Source: Ixodes scapularis (Eukaryota; Arthropoda; Arachnida; Ixodida; Ixodidae). From it: DNA of 64,000 nt. Each line of letters opens with the position of its first letter. Position 1 is the stretch's first letter. The position numbers and the translations under genes are program-made. The notes beneath the pieces were generated by a model that worked only from the letters and a program-made list of their open reading frames with translations, had not been told where the DNA came from and did not search any database. Where the stretch lies: the NCBI RefSeq assembly GCF_016920785.2, contig NW_024609958.1, forward strand, positions 2,232,001 to 2,296,000. The letters are read 5' to 3'. Positions 1 through 10,158 of this stretch are shown piece by piece.

Positions 1-231
1 TTGAACGGGCGGCATGAGACCATCTGCGTCGACCGCCTGAAGCCTGCTCACATTGAACTATCGTCCGCATCCAGCCTACACTCTCTACATTGGCCGCCTT
101 CATGCCAGCCGACGGCACCATCCTCACAAGCCACCGAGCATCAGCATCATCGCTCCGTCTCTTGGGCACAACATCGCCCTAGCGACTCCTCTAGGGGGGG
201 AGCCCTTGTAGCGCCAAAGCGCGAGACTTAG
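1..231 (+). pseudogene. 3' tail of an LTR-retrotransposon pol (partial, cut by window edge)
   Basis: The frame is open from base 1. Its first residues include VDRLKPAHIE, the typical extreme C-terminus of Ty3/Gypsy pol polyproteins downstream of integrase. After about residue 20 it becomes Ser/His/Pro-rich without a recognisable domain and runs to a stop at 229-231. A purine run (AGGGGGGGAG, about 193-202) follows, as expected for the polypurine tract before a 3' LTR. The rest of the element lies outside the window, so family and integrity cannot be judged. The pol-tail assignment rests on one motif plus the following purine tract. Confidence 0.6.
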
Positions 232-515
232 AGCGGTGGCGCCAAAGCGCGAGACTTAGAGCGGTGGCGCCAAAGCGCGAGACTTACAGCGGTGGCGCCA
301 AAGCGCGAGAACTTAGAGCAGTGACTCACGCAACGTCAGCAGCTGATGACGTATCAAGCGCGCGGCACGAGCAGCACCGACGGCACCGAGCTCCGGGTTC
401 GAAGAGAACAGCACGAGCCTGGCAGCGTTCGACGATGTGGCAGGGCAGTCTCAACGGAGCCATTTTTTTATGTTCTTTTCAGTTTTTGTGTGGTGATAAA
501 GATAAGTTTGTTGAT
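207..515 (+). repeat. Probable 3' LTR with internal 28-bp tandem array
   Basis: The segment begins TGTAGCG just after the purine tract. It holds four tandem copies (211-323) of a 28-bp unit built on GCGCCAAAGCGCGAGACTTA, with a few substitutions and one inserted base in the last copy. The right end near 515 is a guess, set where the T-rich stretch gives way to antisense retropepsin sequence. No second LTR is visible to confirm the ends. Confidence 0.45.
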
Positions 516-539
516 TGCATCGACGGACGTCTTTCCTGA

Positions 540-1104
540 TCACCACAATAGGAAGACTTCTTTCCCTTTCTTTAAACTGACACAAGTAGTCCATTCCGTC
601 CTCCTCAGCCATAATGAAATGAAGGTTTTGTTTGTCATAATCAGAAACAAGTGTGACCCATTGCACTGTGTTTTTCTCAAGCCTGACCCAGCCTCTGGTG
701 AACAATGCAACTCGCAAATTATCATGGCCAAGCTTGAATTCTTTGAAAAGCGGAAAGTCTCGTTGACCTAGCAGCATAGTCGTTTCTTTTTTCCGCAGTA
801 GCACAATGCTTGGTGTGTCAATAACGTCGGTTGCCACGATGATGTCCAGGCCCGTGAAAATGTTGTCTGGAACCACCTGCTTTCTCACAGTCTTGAAGAG
901 GTCGCTGTCTACTTCGAGGTCGGCTTGGATCTCCCCAAAGATTTCGCATGTTCCGCCTACGCCACCTGTTCCTTTCGGCTAGGAACTGCTACTTTTTTTT
1001 TTGCCTACCTGGGCGGTAAGTTTCGTCTTGATCAGGCTGGTCTGCGCACCAGTGTCCAGAAGAGCAGCTGGTGGTTCTCTATCAATGTTCACTGATTTCA
1101 ACGC
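540..1104 (-). pseudogene. Reversed retropepsin (aspartic protease) fragment of an LTR retrotransposon
   Basis: Read on the minus strand, bases around 1,090-1,020 give PPAALLDTGAQTSLI, the active-site motif of retroviral-type aspartic proteases (D-T-G followed by a small or polar residue). About 75 codons later, after a frame break near an A-rich run at 990-1,000, the frame running down from 888 gives GLDIIVATDVIDT, the usual downstream protease strand. The sequence then continues for about 100 residues without a clear domain. Orientation is opposite to the pol tail at 1-231, so this is a separate element. At least one frameshift and no RT or integrase make it a dead fragment. Confidence 0.6.
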
Positions 1105-1443
1105 CGATAATCGATCATCGGTCGATGAACAATATATTGATCAATTATCAATTACCGAGAATCGAAAATCAAAATTTTTTCAGATATCATAAACAGATGT
1201 TTCTGATATCTGAATAGGTTAATATAGGATGGGACTGGCTAACTGGACGCGCTGCTACATCACACCTAGGTGTGGGCGACCAGTTAGTCAGTTAGATTTC
1301 CGAATAGATAGGATCGATGTCAGAAACTAGATACCGGAAATCGGAAATATACGATAGTAGAAACATGTCTTCTCATCAAAAACATGTTTTTGTATTGATT
1401 GATTGTTGGGCTGATAGTGTACACTTTTACTACCACTCAGCTG
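1105..1443. other. No gene recognised; AT-rich unique sequence
   Basis: No coding, RNA or clear repeat signal is seen. Short palindromic pieces around GATATC occur at 1,180-1,215. Confidence 0.5.
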
Positions 1444-1531
1444 TGTTATTCATAACAGTATACCATTGGGTATACGTACAGGTACTAATTACAATGCTGC
1501 CACTTTGACGGCAACGGATCTGTGCAAGAAG
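1444..1531 (+). pseudogene. Decayed paralogue of the cysteine-rich exon at 34,454
   Basis: In one frame the bases encode QCCHFDGNGSVQEG, which aligns with QCCHFEDSGCVQTQPG at about 34,640-34,681. The spacing back to an upstream cysteine is identical (17 residues), but this copy has two in-frame stops. Flanking sequence also matches, for example the TTATTTGACCCG segment at 1,560 versus 34,710. This is therefore an ancient duplicate of that exon and its surroundings, now non-coding. Confidence 0.5.
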
Positions 1532-1639
1532 GTATTTAGTCAAAGATTTATGATATGGTTATTTGACCCGCTCGGAATGCGTGGAACGTGACAAGCGGTG
1601 ATCGTGTTCACGTCCCACTTTTTTTCAGGTAGGTGTACT

Positions 1640-1949
1640 TAAGGCTCTATTATACTCCGACGTTAAGCGCAGCGAACGCAGCGTAGCTCAGAACGCGCGT
1701 GCTTATTAGCCGACGAGCGGGAACTCGATATCGCCGACCGATCAGTAGCGAGTTTTAGTAGACCGTGTTTCCCCCTCCGCTACCCGGAACTCTACAGCCA
1801 AGGCCATCGGCACGCAGGCGCAGGGGCGGTTTCCTCGTAACAGAGAGTTAGCGGAGGGGGAAACACGGTCTACTAAAACTCGCTAACATTTGTGTACGCT
1901 GCGCTACGCCGGGTTTGTTTCGCTCGACGTTGGAGTATAATAGAACCTT
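1640..1949. mobile_element. 310-bp MITE with terminal inverted repeats
   Basis: The left end reads AAGGCTCTATTATACTCC and the reverse complement of the right end AAGGTTCTATTATACTCC, with similarity continuing inward. TACT lies on both sides (1,636-1,639 and 1,950-1,953). The paralogous uninterrupted sequence at about 34,780-34,800 has a single TTTACT at the same place, supporting a real insertion. It has no coding capacity, and its superfamily is unknown. Confidence 0.7.
1746..1885. repeat. Foldback element with perfect 37-bp arms, nested in the 1,640 MITE
   Basis: Arms at 1,746-1,782 and 1,849-1,885 are exact reverse complements (37 of 37) starting TAGCGAGTTTTAGTAG, separated by 66 bp. A diverged relative sits at about 12,376-12,532 and shares GTAGACCG.GTTTCCCC and the spacer text CTGTAGAGTTCC. 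Confidence 0.85.
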
Positions 1950-1953
1950 TACT

Positions 1954-3199
1954 GTCGCGGTCTGGTTGCACATGTCTCGTCATCTTTGCAAGAGCACTTG
2001 CCTCAGTGAGACTGCGCAACTATACGCGAAAAGACAATTTAAACAATATTCGCGATTCCAACTAACCATGGGTGGCGCCACTCATTTTCCAAAATGGCGG
2101 TTATAGTGAGGGTCGGAGATGCGTGCAGCGGTTGACCCTGCCTAGTGTGCTGGCTTCACTGAGGGACAGAAATTATTTCTGGTAATATGAGGAAGCTAGG
2201 GTGTTATGAGCGCGGGTCATCTCTTTATCCTAAAAACAAAAACGGTGTTCAGCGCAATATTTAGACAAGGATGCACGTTTTAATTCTGGAGAGAAACCGA
2301 AACTAATTTCTATTTTGGATTTAATTTCTCTATATATGTTTAAATTTGGAATTCTTTCACAACTCAATATGTGTCTCAGATCGTAATTATTGAGTTAGAG
2401 AAGTTATGCGCGGAAACTTTGCCTTAATGACATACATGGTCGATCCAGGCACTTAAAAATATTTTGTCGATTTCAGTGTCCCTTTATTGTGGTTGTTGAA
2501 AAAATCAGTGCTGGAATTTTTGCGTTATCCCTGCCTTTTCCCGCTCAGATAATTGTTATGGGAAATAAGGAACTGCGGGTCTTTTAATGGGCTTTTGGGT
2601 ATTTAGATGATTAATTGGTTTGACGTTATTCCCAGCACTGTAATAAGACAATAAATAAAAATTTTACAATATGTCCACAAAGCGTATAAATTATTAAACG
2701 CTGTTCTCACTACAACAGCCCAAAGACGGAATTCGAGTCCGACAGCCGAAGTGTGCGTGGTTTTTATAGCAACGCGTGACGCATAGGACTTTAGATTGTA
2801 TCCAGTGCTTGACTGTTTGTCTATCTTGATAACGATGTCAGTTTTTCATATCTTGAAAAGAAAACAAAATTATATCTTTCTGGAAAGGCTATTATGGTTA
2901 AATGGCGTGTTTTCGTGATCTTGGCCTTAATTGGGGGCATACATTGCCGCGATTTATATTAATAATAATAATATTAAAATAAAGGTATTTTAATACGTAA
3001 TTTTTGAAACTCTATTATAAATTGTTGCTTACGATTTAATTTCAAACGCGCGAACAAATATGACAATCAAAAGTGTTCTAATTATCATCACTGGTAAAAT
3101 TTGCAGCATTTTTAATTATCTAGTAATAAAAAAATAGCCTAAAACCAATGAAAACGTTCTAGCTAATGTGAGAAATCAATGTAAAATTACATTAATTGT
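1954..3199. other. AT-rich sequence without genes
   Basis: The first about 100 bp (to about 2,060) match the left flank of duplicon copy D (CTGCGCAACT.TACGCGAAAAGA). The remainder shows no coding frame or structure I can support. Confidence 0.5.
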
Positions 3200-4106
3200 G
3201 GGTAAAGCAGTGTTGTGCGGAACGGCGTTCCAAGGAACGGCGTTCCTGGAACGCGTTCCTTTTAGGAGGAACGAAGGAACGCCGCCGTTCCATTTTGCAT
3301 CGCTGGAACTGGAACGGGAACGCGTTACATTTTTATTGGAACGGAAAAAAGAACGACGTTCTTTTTTTCGTCCAGTGGGGTAATTTTTATTTTATTTCTA
3401 AGAGGGAAATTATAAAACAATAAAAACAATGCCTTTACGAAGAGCAGGATATCGTTAATGTTTTGGTTACCTATCATAGGGTTTATTTTATGTGGTCCTC
3501 ACTTGGTAACAGTCGGGTGCAAGAGAGCTAGTGGACATTGATACTTTTTTCAGTGCTCGAGACTGCGGTATAAAAAGCCAAACTTTTAGTCGAAGGAAAT
3601 GGCACAGAAAGAGAGACATTTCGAACTCAGCTTCTTTCTTTGCTTCCACGAATCCTCATACACCCAGAAATCCAAGGCCGACTTCAGTCATCACTGAACT
3701 TCCACAAAGAGATCTAAAGTTACAACAATAGAACAGGTTACCTGACATCGAACGCATCCTTCTATCTCAAATATTGATCATTTAAAATATATACGAATAT
3801 TAACCGTTATTCATTCTCCCCTTGTTCCCCACCTTCAAACAGAAAAACGAATCCAACGTTCACGAAGAAGGACTTGTATTTTTTAAGACTGAGCTTCCAA
3901 AAGCCCTACCTTTTTTTTCACTTGGTCGTCTTGCGAACAGAACAATCGAGAAGCAACTGCTGTTAAGTTCGAACAAGGGACTTTGTTAGATTGAAACGTG
4001 TGAGGTTGTGAAACGCTCGTGCAATGTGGCGCAACAGTACATTTAGCTCGTCTGATTCGCCCACCGTAAAATATGGCTGAAAACTGAGATGTCTAAAGGT
4101 GAATAT

Positions 4107-4473
4107 TGCCGCGCGCAGGGTCACGGACTTGTAGAAAGTTCTCGTTTACTCTTGCTGCGGACATAACTATCGTTCATCCCTGTTTTTGTTGTTCTAGAAA
4201 GTGCTTGTTCATTCTCGCCCCGAGCGCGCTACGCTCGAACCTTCTCCGCCGAATCTTCGAGATACTGACTCACTCTAGATAAGAGGCCGCCCGCGACCTT
4301 GTCGAGTCAGTCTCGCCCCAGCGCTCGATTCTGCTGACACGCCGACTTCGACGCCCGCGACGCTCTGCTTTCTTCTGTTTCCTTCTTTATTTTTGGCACA
4401 AGTTCGCCACATTAAACGTTTATTTATTTCTGTTTATTTCTTGTTTATTGGTCACGACTCACCACCCGTGACA
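4107..4473 (+). repeat. Gypsy-1 5' LTR
   Basis: Starts TGCCGCGCGCAGGGTC and ends CACCCGTGACA. It matches 9,792-10,158 base for base as far as I can compare by eye. ATTAAACG and T-rich sequence near the 3' side may hold the polyadenylation region. Confidence 0.95.
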
Positions 4474-4476
4474 TTC

Positions 4477-4494
4477 TGGTGGAGGTGCTGGGTT
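4477..4494 (+). other. Possible primer-binding site of Gypsy-1
   Basis: A TGG-initiated stretch, TGGTGGAGGTGCTGGGTT, begins 3 bp after the LTR, where a tRNA 3'-end complement is expected. I could not assign a tRNA. Confidence 0.4.
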
Positions 4495-4498
4495 TTGC

Positions 4499-4999
4499 AT
4501 GCCCGTGCAGCGTTCCCCTCCCAGGACCTGCGGTGCAAGCCCGACTCCAAGCTCGCTGAGAAGACCACTCAGCGCGGAACCTGAAACTCGGACCAGCCGC
4601 CGCACCAAGGGAGAGGATCCGGAGTACGGTTTGCTCCTGGATAAACCCAAGCCGAAGAAGACGACGATGGACAAAGAGTCGCAGGCCCCCGCCGCTCCTG
4701 CCGTCGTCTACCTGCCCGTCGCTCCTCGGACACCGGCTCCGTTCCACGGCGAACTCCACGAAGACGTTGAAGATTGGATCGACCAATTCGAACGCGTCGC
4801 CCACCACAATAGCTGGACCAACGAGCAACGGCTGCAAAACGTGTATTTCTCGCTCGAGGGGACTGCCAGAAGCTGGTACGAAAATCACGAGTCTTCATTG
4901 ACATCCTGGGACATTTTCAAGAGCCAGCTGAAGGCGACATTTGTCAACCAGCACCGCCGAGAGAGAGCCCAACGACAAATATGGAACGGGCCTTGCTAG
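4499..4999 (+). pseudogene. gag: Gypsy-1 gag, N-terminal part (capsid-like)
   Basis: Encodes a Pro-rich leader, then a retrotransposon-Gag type segment (around residues 80-155) with FHGELHEDVEDWIDQFE, ARSWYEN and FKSQLKATF, the alpha-helical capsid core that assembles the particle. The ATG at 4,499 is the first in frame after the LTR. Around 4,980 the homologous reading switches from this frame to the next one, and the capsid segment before the zinc knuckle looks short. I infer an out-of-frame internal deletion near 4,976-4,985. This frame stops at 4,999. Confidence 0.75.
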
Positions 5000-5508
5000 C
5001 CCGCGCCAGACACTACCAACGACACCCTGGCGTAACTACTCTAGCGACATCTGGATCCGACCTGGGCACCACCCTCCCCGGCATCCGTGACCTTATCCGT
5101 GAAGCCGTCCGGGAGGAGTTGAAGAAGTTGCTACCTGCTGCCACAAGCCTGGATACGCCCTCAGTCGCCGAGATTGTCCGGGAAGAACTTCAGCAGGCGC
5201 TGCAGCCAGAAGTTCACGCCAGCGCCGCTCCTGAACCACCGAAGCTGAGCTACGCCGCAGCTACCCGACGACCACCGCCCCCTGCTCACCCGTATACGGC
5301 GCCACCTCGACGTGAACCTCTAGCGCCGCAGTATTCACGACGCCATGAAGATCGGGCGTACGTCCGCCCAGAACAAGCTGCTCCACGAAAGACCGACGTG
5401 TGGAGGACGGCCGATCGACGCCCGTTGTGCTACCACTGCGGGGAGGCCGACCATATCTACCGTCGTTGTCCCTACCGGCAAATGGGCCTGCGTGAGTTCC
5501 ACCCGAAC
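4981..5508 (+). pseudogene. gag: Gypsy-1 gag, C-terminal part with CCHC zinc knuckle, up to the MITE
   Basis: This frame resumes Gag-like sequence (MERALLARARHYQR), passes a low-complexity Ala/Pro/Arg region and contains CYHCGEADHIYRRC, a canonical C-X2-C-X4-H-X4-C nucleocapsid knuckle that binds element RNA. Coding identity ends at 5,508, where the 403-bp insertion begins; the annotated frame runs on into the insert to a stop at 5,551-5,553. The same Gag resumes at 5,921 in the frame predicted by a 412-bp (insert plus duplication) offset. Confidence 0.8.
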
Positions 5509-5911
5509 ATGGAGAATAGAAGGGTAGGAGAGGGCATGACGTCGGCCGCGTAGCCTCCACAAGCCATGCTCCCTTGACGCCTCGCCTCTTTCTCATTTTC
5601 CTCCTTACTCTCCTCACTCACCATGCCAACGTGACCACATCACGTGACCGTAGCTAGCCTTCGTCTTGCTATGGGGTACTAGAATACACCACAGTCTAGA
5701 CTTCGATCTGATAAAACCTACCGGACGGAGCGCGCACAAGCCTGCAAGGAGTCCTTCTACAATCAACCATCCATCTCGCACGTGACATGTCACGCGCACC
5801 AATCGCCAGAGAGATCTGCGGTCACGCTGGGCACAAAATCGTTTAAACTTTTTATGACTAGGCTTCACCAATATTGCAACGTGCCCCCTCCTAGTACTTC
5901 TAACCTCCTTG
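5509..5911. mobile_element. 403-bp MITE inserted in Gypsy-1 gag
   Basis: A perfect 9-bp duplication CACCCGAAC flanks it (5,500-5,508; 5,912-5,920). Ends are imperfect inverted repeats: left ..GGAGAATAGAAGG.TAGGAG.GGGC against the reverse complement of the right ..GGAGGTTAGAAG.CTAGGAGGGGGC. It has no coding capacity. A 9-bp TSD suggests a Mutator- or Merlin-like origin (8 bp is possible if the outer C is chance), but no family was identified. Confidence 0.88.
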
Positions 5912-6100
5912 CACCCGAACGACCCACGCCCGAGGTACGGCGAACGCCCTCACGACATTGAGGAGTACCTCCGACGTTCCCCCTCCCCAGTGTCTTCACT
6001 CCGCCGTGAAGCCCGCTCCCCATCACCACGACGTTCAGCCTCCCCAGCGCCACGATCCCGCCGAGAGAGCCTGTCTCCCCTGCGTCGTCGGGAAAACTGA
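5912..6100 (+). pseudogene. gag: Gypsy-1 gag, final Arg/Ser-rich tail
   Basis: Downstream of the MITE the frame continues with PRPRYGERPHDIEEYLR and then an Arg/Ser/Pro-rich tail (about 40 residues with SPS and RSR dipeptides), ending at TGA 6,098-6,100. Pol lies in the -1 frame and is already open here. GGAAAAC (6,091-6,097) sits immediately before the gag stop and is a plausible slip site for -1 ribosomal frameshifting, which Ty3/Gypsy elements commonly use to express Gag-Pol. The slip site is inferred. Confidence 0.75.
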
Positions 6101-6216
6101 GTGCGGCAACGCCTGGAGGTGACGTTGCCGAAAACCACGGAAGCAAACAGCCTCCAAGAACGCCGGAGCGCTCCCACTCTCTCGACGCCCCGCATTGCAC
6201 CGACGCGCCTGCAACG

Positions 6217-9200
6217 GTGTCCAACAACCTAAACGTTGTTATCGATGGCCAAAACGCATCGGCACTCGTTGACACCGGGGCAGACTACTCAGTATTGAGT
6301 GGGAGGCTCTCTCGCCACCTTCGAAAAGTCACGACGCCGTGGGATGGACCGCAGATACGAACCGCCGGAGGACACCTCATCACGCCTGTCGGAAGGTGCA
6401 CCGCTCGCGTCGAAATTCACGGCGAGACGTGTCCTGTGAAATTCGTCATTCTACAAGACTGTTCCAGAGACGTCATTCTCGGCATGGACTTTTTGTGTGA
6501 ATACGGCGCCGTCATCGACCTTGGAGAAAACAGATTGACGCTGCGGACACCTGTTCCGCCTTCAGAGAAACTCCAAACTGCGTCAGCCGCCGTCCGAGTC
6601 GCTGCCGACTACGTGAATCTGCCGCCGCGATCAAGTGTTGTCGTACCTGTCGCGACCGATGCAGCTACCCGTAGCGAAGTTCTTCTGGAAGGTAACCTCC
6701 AGTTGCTCCTGGGAAGAGGAATAGGCGTCGCACGAGGAGTAGCTGAACTTCAGGATGGCCGCACTGTGGTCCTCGTGACGAACTTCCGGAATGAAACGCA
6801 ACACCTCACGAAAGGTGCAGCCGTTGGCCACGTCGAGGATCTCCGAAACTCCGCCGAAATCGCCGCCATTACTGATGAATCCTCGCCACCTCAGCAAGAC
6901 GGTACGTCGCCAGCGCAACTCGACATCGACCCTAAGCTTCCGGACTCAAAACGACGGCAGCTGATGAACCTCCTCGCCGAATACCGTGACTGCTTTGCGA
7001 CGTCGTCGAAGGTACGCCAAACAGCCGTTGCGAAGCACCGCATCATTACCGAGGACGACGCGCGCCCTGTGCATCGATCACCGTACAGAGTCTCCGTTAA
7101 AGAAAGGGAGGTGATCCAGGAGCAAGTTCAAGAGATGCTGAACGACGACATAATCCAGCCATCAAGCAGTCCGTGGGCCTCTCCAGTCGTACTGGTTAAG
7201 AAGAAGGACGGAACGCTTCGGTTCTGCGTGGACTACCGGCAGCTGAACGCGGTGACGAAGAAAGACGTCTACCCACTCCCCCGAATCGACGACACGTTAG
7301 ACCGGCTGCGCCACTCTCGATACTTCTCATCGATGGACCTGAAGAGCGGCTACTGGCAGATCGAAGTCGACGAACGGGACCGAGAGAAGACAGCTTTCGT
7401 CACGCCGGATGGGCTGTACGAGTTCAAGGTAATGCCCTTCGGACTATGTACGGCGCCAGCAACTTTCCAGCGTGTTATGGACACCGTACTGGCAGGACTG
7501 AAGTGGCAGAGCTGTCTGGTCTACCTCGATGACGTCGTGGTGTTTTCCAGCGACTTCGACGAGCACTTGCGACGACTCCGAGCTGTTCTTCAAGCCATAC
7601 GGACCGCTGGACTCACCCTCAAGCCGTCAAAGTGTCGGTTCGCCTATGACGAACTGAAGTTTCTAGGTCACGTGGTTAGCAACAAAGGCGTGCGCCCAGA
7701 CCCTGAGAAGACTCGCGCCGTCGCGTCATTTCCAGTGCCGACAGACAAAAAGGCCGTGCGAAGATTCCTCGGACTTTGCGCCTACTATCGTCGCTTCGTT
7801 CGGGATTTCGCACGGATTTCCGCACCGCTCACAAACCTCACAAAGGACGCCGAGAGGTTCGAATGGGCCGAGGAACAGCAGCAGGCATTCGACGAGCTGA
7901 AGCGACGACTCCAGACGCCTCCGGTTCTTGGACATTTCGATCAGGATGCGGACACCGAGATTCACACTGACGCAAGTAACGCAGGACTTGGCGCGGTACT
8001 AGTTCAAGTACAAGAAGGCACCGAACGAGTCATCGCCTACGCAAGTCGGACACTGTCCAAGGCAGAGAGAAATTACTCCACGACTGAGAAAGAATGCCTT
8101 GCGGTCGTCTGGGCAATCACGAAGTTTCGTCCGTACTTGTACGGAAGCCCGTTCCGCGTAGTCACGGACCACCACTCGCTCTGCTGGCTTGCGAACCTCA
8201 AGGACCCGTCAGGACGCCTCGCTCGATGGAGCCTCCGGCTACAAGAGTTCAACATGACTGTGGTTTACAAGTCAGGACACAAGCACAGCGACGCTGACTG
8301 CCTGTCCAGGGCCCCTGTCGAAACACCTTCCGGCAGCAGTGACGACGATGATGACGAGTGCTTTCTAGGGGCAGTGAACACCGATGACATGGCACGACGT
8401 CAACGAGACGATCCGGAGCTGCGAGCCTTAATCGAGCACCTGGAAGGGCGCGGCGGTACCGTACCCCGTGTTTTCTCAGGAGCCGTGCCGACCTTCACCA
8501 TTCGGCAAGGTGTACTCTACAAAGAGAACTTCGGGAACAACAACTCGCCGTGGCTGCTGGTAATACCGACCGACCTTCGAGGGGATATCTTTCAAGCATG
8601 TCACGACGACCCGACGTCCGGACACCTTGGATACAGCCGGACACTGGCCCGTATTCGTGAAAAGTATTACTGGCCCAAGCTCCCCAAGACCGTCCACCTG
8701 TACACACGATCATGCCACGAGTGCCAGCGACGCAAGAAACCTCCGACGAGGCCGGCCGGACTACTGCAGCCTATTTCTCCTCCAACTGCACCCTTCCAGC
8801 AGATCGGAATGGATCTACTTGGTCCTTTTCCGCCTTCGACGTCGGGGAACCGCTGGATCATCGTCGCCACAGATTATCTCACGCGGTACGCCGAAACGAA
8901 AGCTCTTCCTTCGATGACTGCTGTGGAAGTTGCCAAGTTTTTCATTGAGTCCATCGTCCTCCGGCACGGCGCTCCAGAGGTTCTGATTACAGATCGCGGA
9001 TCATCGTTCATGGCACAACTGACCCAAGAAATCCTCCGACTCAGTCACACCAGCCATCGTCGTACAACTGCGTACCACCCGCAGACCAACGGGCTGACGG
9101 AGCGACTCAACAAGACAATCGCCGATATGATCTCTATGTACGTCGACGTAGAGCACAAGACGTGGGACGAGGTGCTGCCCTACGTCACGTTCGCCAACAA

Positions 9201-9651
9201 TACGGCGGTTCAAGAGACCACTGGATTCACCCCTTTCCAGCTGGTACATGGTCGCGAGGTAACGACCATGCTGGACGCCATGCTGCCCCATGAGCCATCT
9301 GACAACGAGAGCGACGACGCCCAGGCGGTTGCTCAACGCGCCGAAGAAGTTCGCCAGCTCGCCCGACTCCTGATTCAAGACCAGCAACGCGTCGACGCCG
9401 GCCGCTACAACCTTCGTCGCAGCGACGTCCACTTCCAGCCCGGAGATAGGGTGTGGGTATGGACGCCCATCCGTCGCCGCGGCCTCAGTGAGAAATTGCT
9501 GAAACGATACTTTGGACCCTACAAAGTGCTTCGTCGCCTCGGTGATCTTAGCTACGAAGTCCTCCCCGACGGAACGCGCCCATCTGCAAGACGTCAGCCG
9601 CGACCCGAGGTGGTGCACGTCGTCCGGCTAAAGCCGTATTACGAACGATAG
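6217..9651 (+). CDS. pol: Gypsy-1 pol: protease, reverse transcriptase, RNase H, integrase
   Basis: An uninterrupted 1,144-codon frame, open upstream to the gag stop, so the GTG at 6,217 is only a nominal start. Domains in order: retropepsin with VDTGADYS (18-25); RT with RFCVDYRQLN (about 335-344) and catalytic YLDD (436-439); RNase H with EIHTDAS (about 580); integrase zinc-binding H-H-C-C (H..TSGH about 795, CHEC about 833); DDE core at D866, D926 and E962, with exactly 35 residues between the last two; C-terminal GPY/F module FGPYKVLRRLGDLSYEV (about 1,100). These copy element RNA to cDNA and integrate it. All listed catalytic residues are present, so the enzyme could be active if translated, but its Gag partner is broken. 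Inserting after the hAT, it is the youngest large insertion here apart from its own MITE. Confidence 0.96.
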   Translation: MSNNLNVVIDGQNASALVDTGADYSVLSGRLSRHLRKVTTPWDGPQIRTAGGHLITPVGRCTARVEIHGETCPVKFVILQDCSRDVILGMDFLCEYGAVIDLGENRLTLRTPVPPSEKLQTASAAVRVAADYVNLPPRSSVVVPVATDAATRSEVLLEGNLQLLLGRGIGVARGVAELQDGRTVVLVTNFRNETQHLTKGAAVGHVEDLRNSAEIAAITDESSPPQQDGTSPAQLDIDPKLPDSKRRQLMNLLAEYRDCFATSSKVRQTAVAKHRIITEDDARPVHRSPYRVSVKEREVIQEQVQEMLNDDIIQPSSSPWASPVVLVKKKDGTLRFCVDYRQLNAVTKKDVYPLPRIDDTLDRLRHSRYFSSMDLKSGYWQIEVDERDREKTAFVTPDGLYEFKVMPFGLCTAPATFQRVMDTVLAGLKWQSCLVYLDDVVVFSSDFDEHLRRLRAVLQAIRTAGLTLKPSKCRFAYDELKFLGHVVSNKGVRPDPEKTRAVASFPVPTDKKAVRRFLGLCAYYRRFVRDFARISAPLTNLTKDAERFEWAEEQQQAFDELKRRLQTPPVLGHFDQDADTEIHTDASNAGLGAVLVQVQEGTERVIAYASRTLSKAERNYSTTEKECLAVVWAITKFRPYLYGSPFRVVTDHHSLCWLANLKDPSGRLARWSLRLQEFNMTVVYKSGHKHSDADCLSRAPVETPSGSSDDDDDECFLGAVNTDDMARRQRDDPELRALIEHLEGRGGTVPRVFSGAVPTFTIRQGVLYKENFGNNNSPWLLVIPTDLRGDIFQACHDDPTSGHLGYSRTLARIREKYYWPKLPKTVHLYTRSCHECQRRKKPPTRPAGLLQPISPPTAPFQQIGMDLLGPFPPSTSGNRWIIVATDYLTRYAETKALPSMTAVEVAKFFIESIVLRHGAPEVLITDRGSSFMAQLTQEILRLSHTSHRRTTAYHPQTNGLTERLNKTIADMISMYVDVEHKTWDEVLPYVTFANNTAVQETTGFTPFQLVHGREVTTMLDAMLPHEPSDNESDDAQAVAQRAEEVRQLARLLIQDQQRVDAGRYNLRRSDVHFQPGDRVWVWTPIRRRGLSEKLLKRYFGPYKVLRRLGDLSYEVLPDGTRPSARRQPRPEVVHVVRLKPYYER

Positions 9652-9776
9652 AAGTTTCCACTCTCGTCGACGGGTGAACTGTGAACTGCGGTTCGCGATT
9701 CTGCTGCCTTTTTGTTTTGGATTTGTTTTTGTTTGTTGTTTTTCGTTTTGTGCTGCATCGGGACGATGCACTTTTT

Positions 9777-9788
9777 AAGGGGGGGGGA
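9777..9788 (+). other. Gypsy-1 polypurine tract
   Basis: AAGGGGGGGGGA immediately upstream of the 3' LTR, where plus-strand DNA synthesis is primed. Confidence 0.85.
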
Positions 9789-9791
9789 TAA

Positions 9792-10158
9792 TGCCGCGCG
9801 CAGGGTCACGGACTTGTAGAAAGTTCTCGTTTACTCTTGCTGCGGACATAACTATCGTTCATCCCTGTTTTTGTTGTTCTAGAAAGTGCTTGTTCATTCT
9901 CGCCCCGAGCGCGCTACGCTCGAACCTTCTCCGCCGAATCTTCGAGATACTGACTCACTCTAGATAAGAGGCCGCCCGCGACCTTGTCGAGTCAGTCTCG
10001 CCCCAGCGCTCGATTCTGCTGACACGCCGACTTCGACGCCCGCGACGCTCTGCTTTCTTCTGTTTCCTTCTTTATTTTTGGCACAAGTTCGCCACATTAA
10101 ACGTTTATTTATTTCTGTTTATTTCTTGTTTATTGGTCACGACTCACCACCCGTGACA
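9792..10158 (+). repeat. Gypsy-1 3' LTR
   Basis: 367 bp, same sequence as 4,107-4,473, followed directly by the ATAT duplication and the right part of the disrupted hAT. Confidence 0.95.

Larger units (their letters stand above)
4107..10158 (+). mobile_element. Gypsy-1, full-length Ty3/Gypsy LTR retrotransposon
   Basis: The 6,052-bp element has 367-bp LTRs beginning TG and ending CA that I read as identical, a 4-bp TSD ATAT (4,103-4,106; 10,159-10,162), gag, pol and a polypurine tract. Identical LTRs imply recent insertion. It interrupts a hAT element and is itself interrupted in gag by a 403-bp MITE. Pol is uninterrupted, but gag carries both the MITE and an apparent frame-changing deletion, so this copy cannot make a normal Gag. 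Confidence 0.95.

Noticed and set aside
451..888. Minus-strand 145-codon frame as an independent gene
   Set aside because: Its upstream half continues a retropepsin fragment and its last part reads into LTR sequence; it is transposon debris.
5614..5871. 85-codon minus frame in the 403-bp insert as transposase
   Set aside because: No catalytic motif; the insert is bounded by inverted ends and is too short for a transposase.
6631..6918. Antisense and alternate-frame ORFs across Gypsy-1 pol (for example 6,631-6,918, 9,001-9,618 minus)
   Set aside because: Shadows of the well-supported pol frame; no domains, and explained by its GC-rich codon usage.
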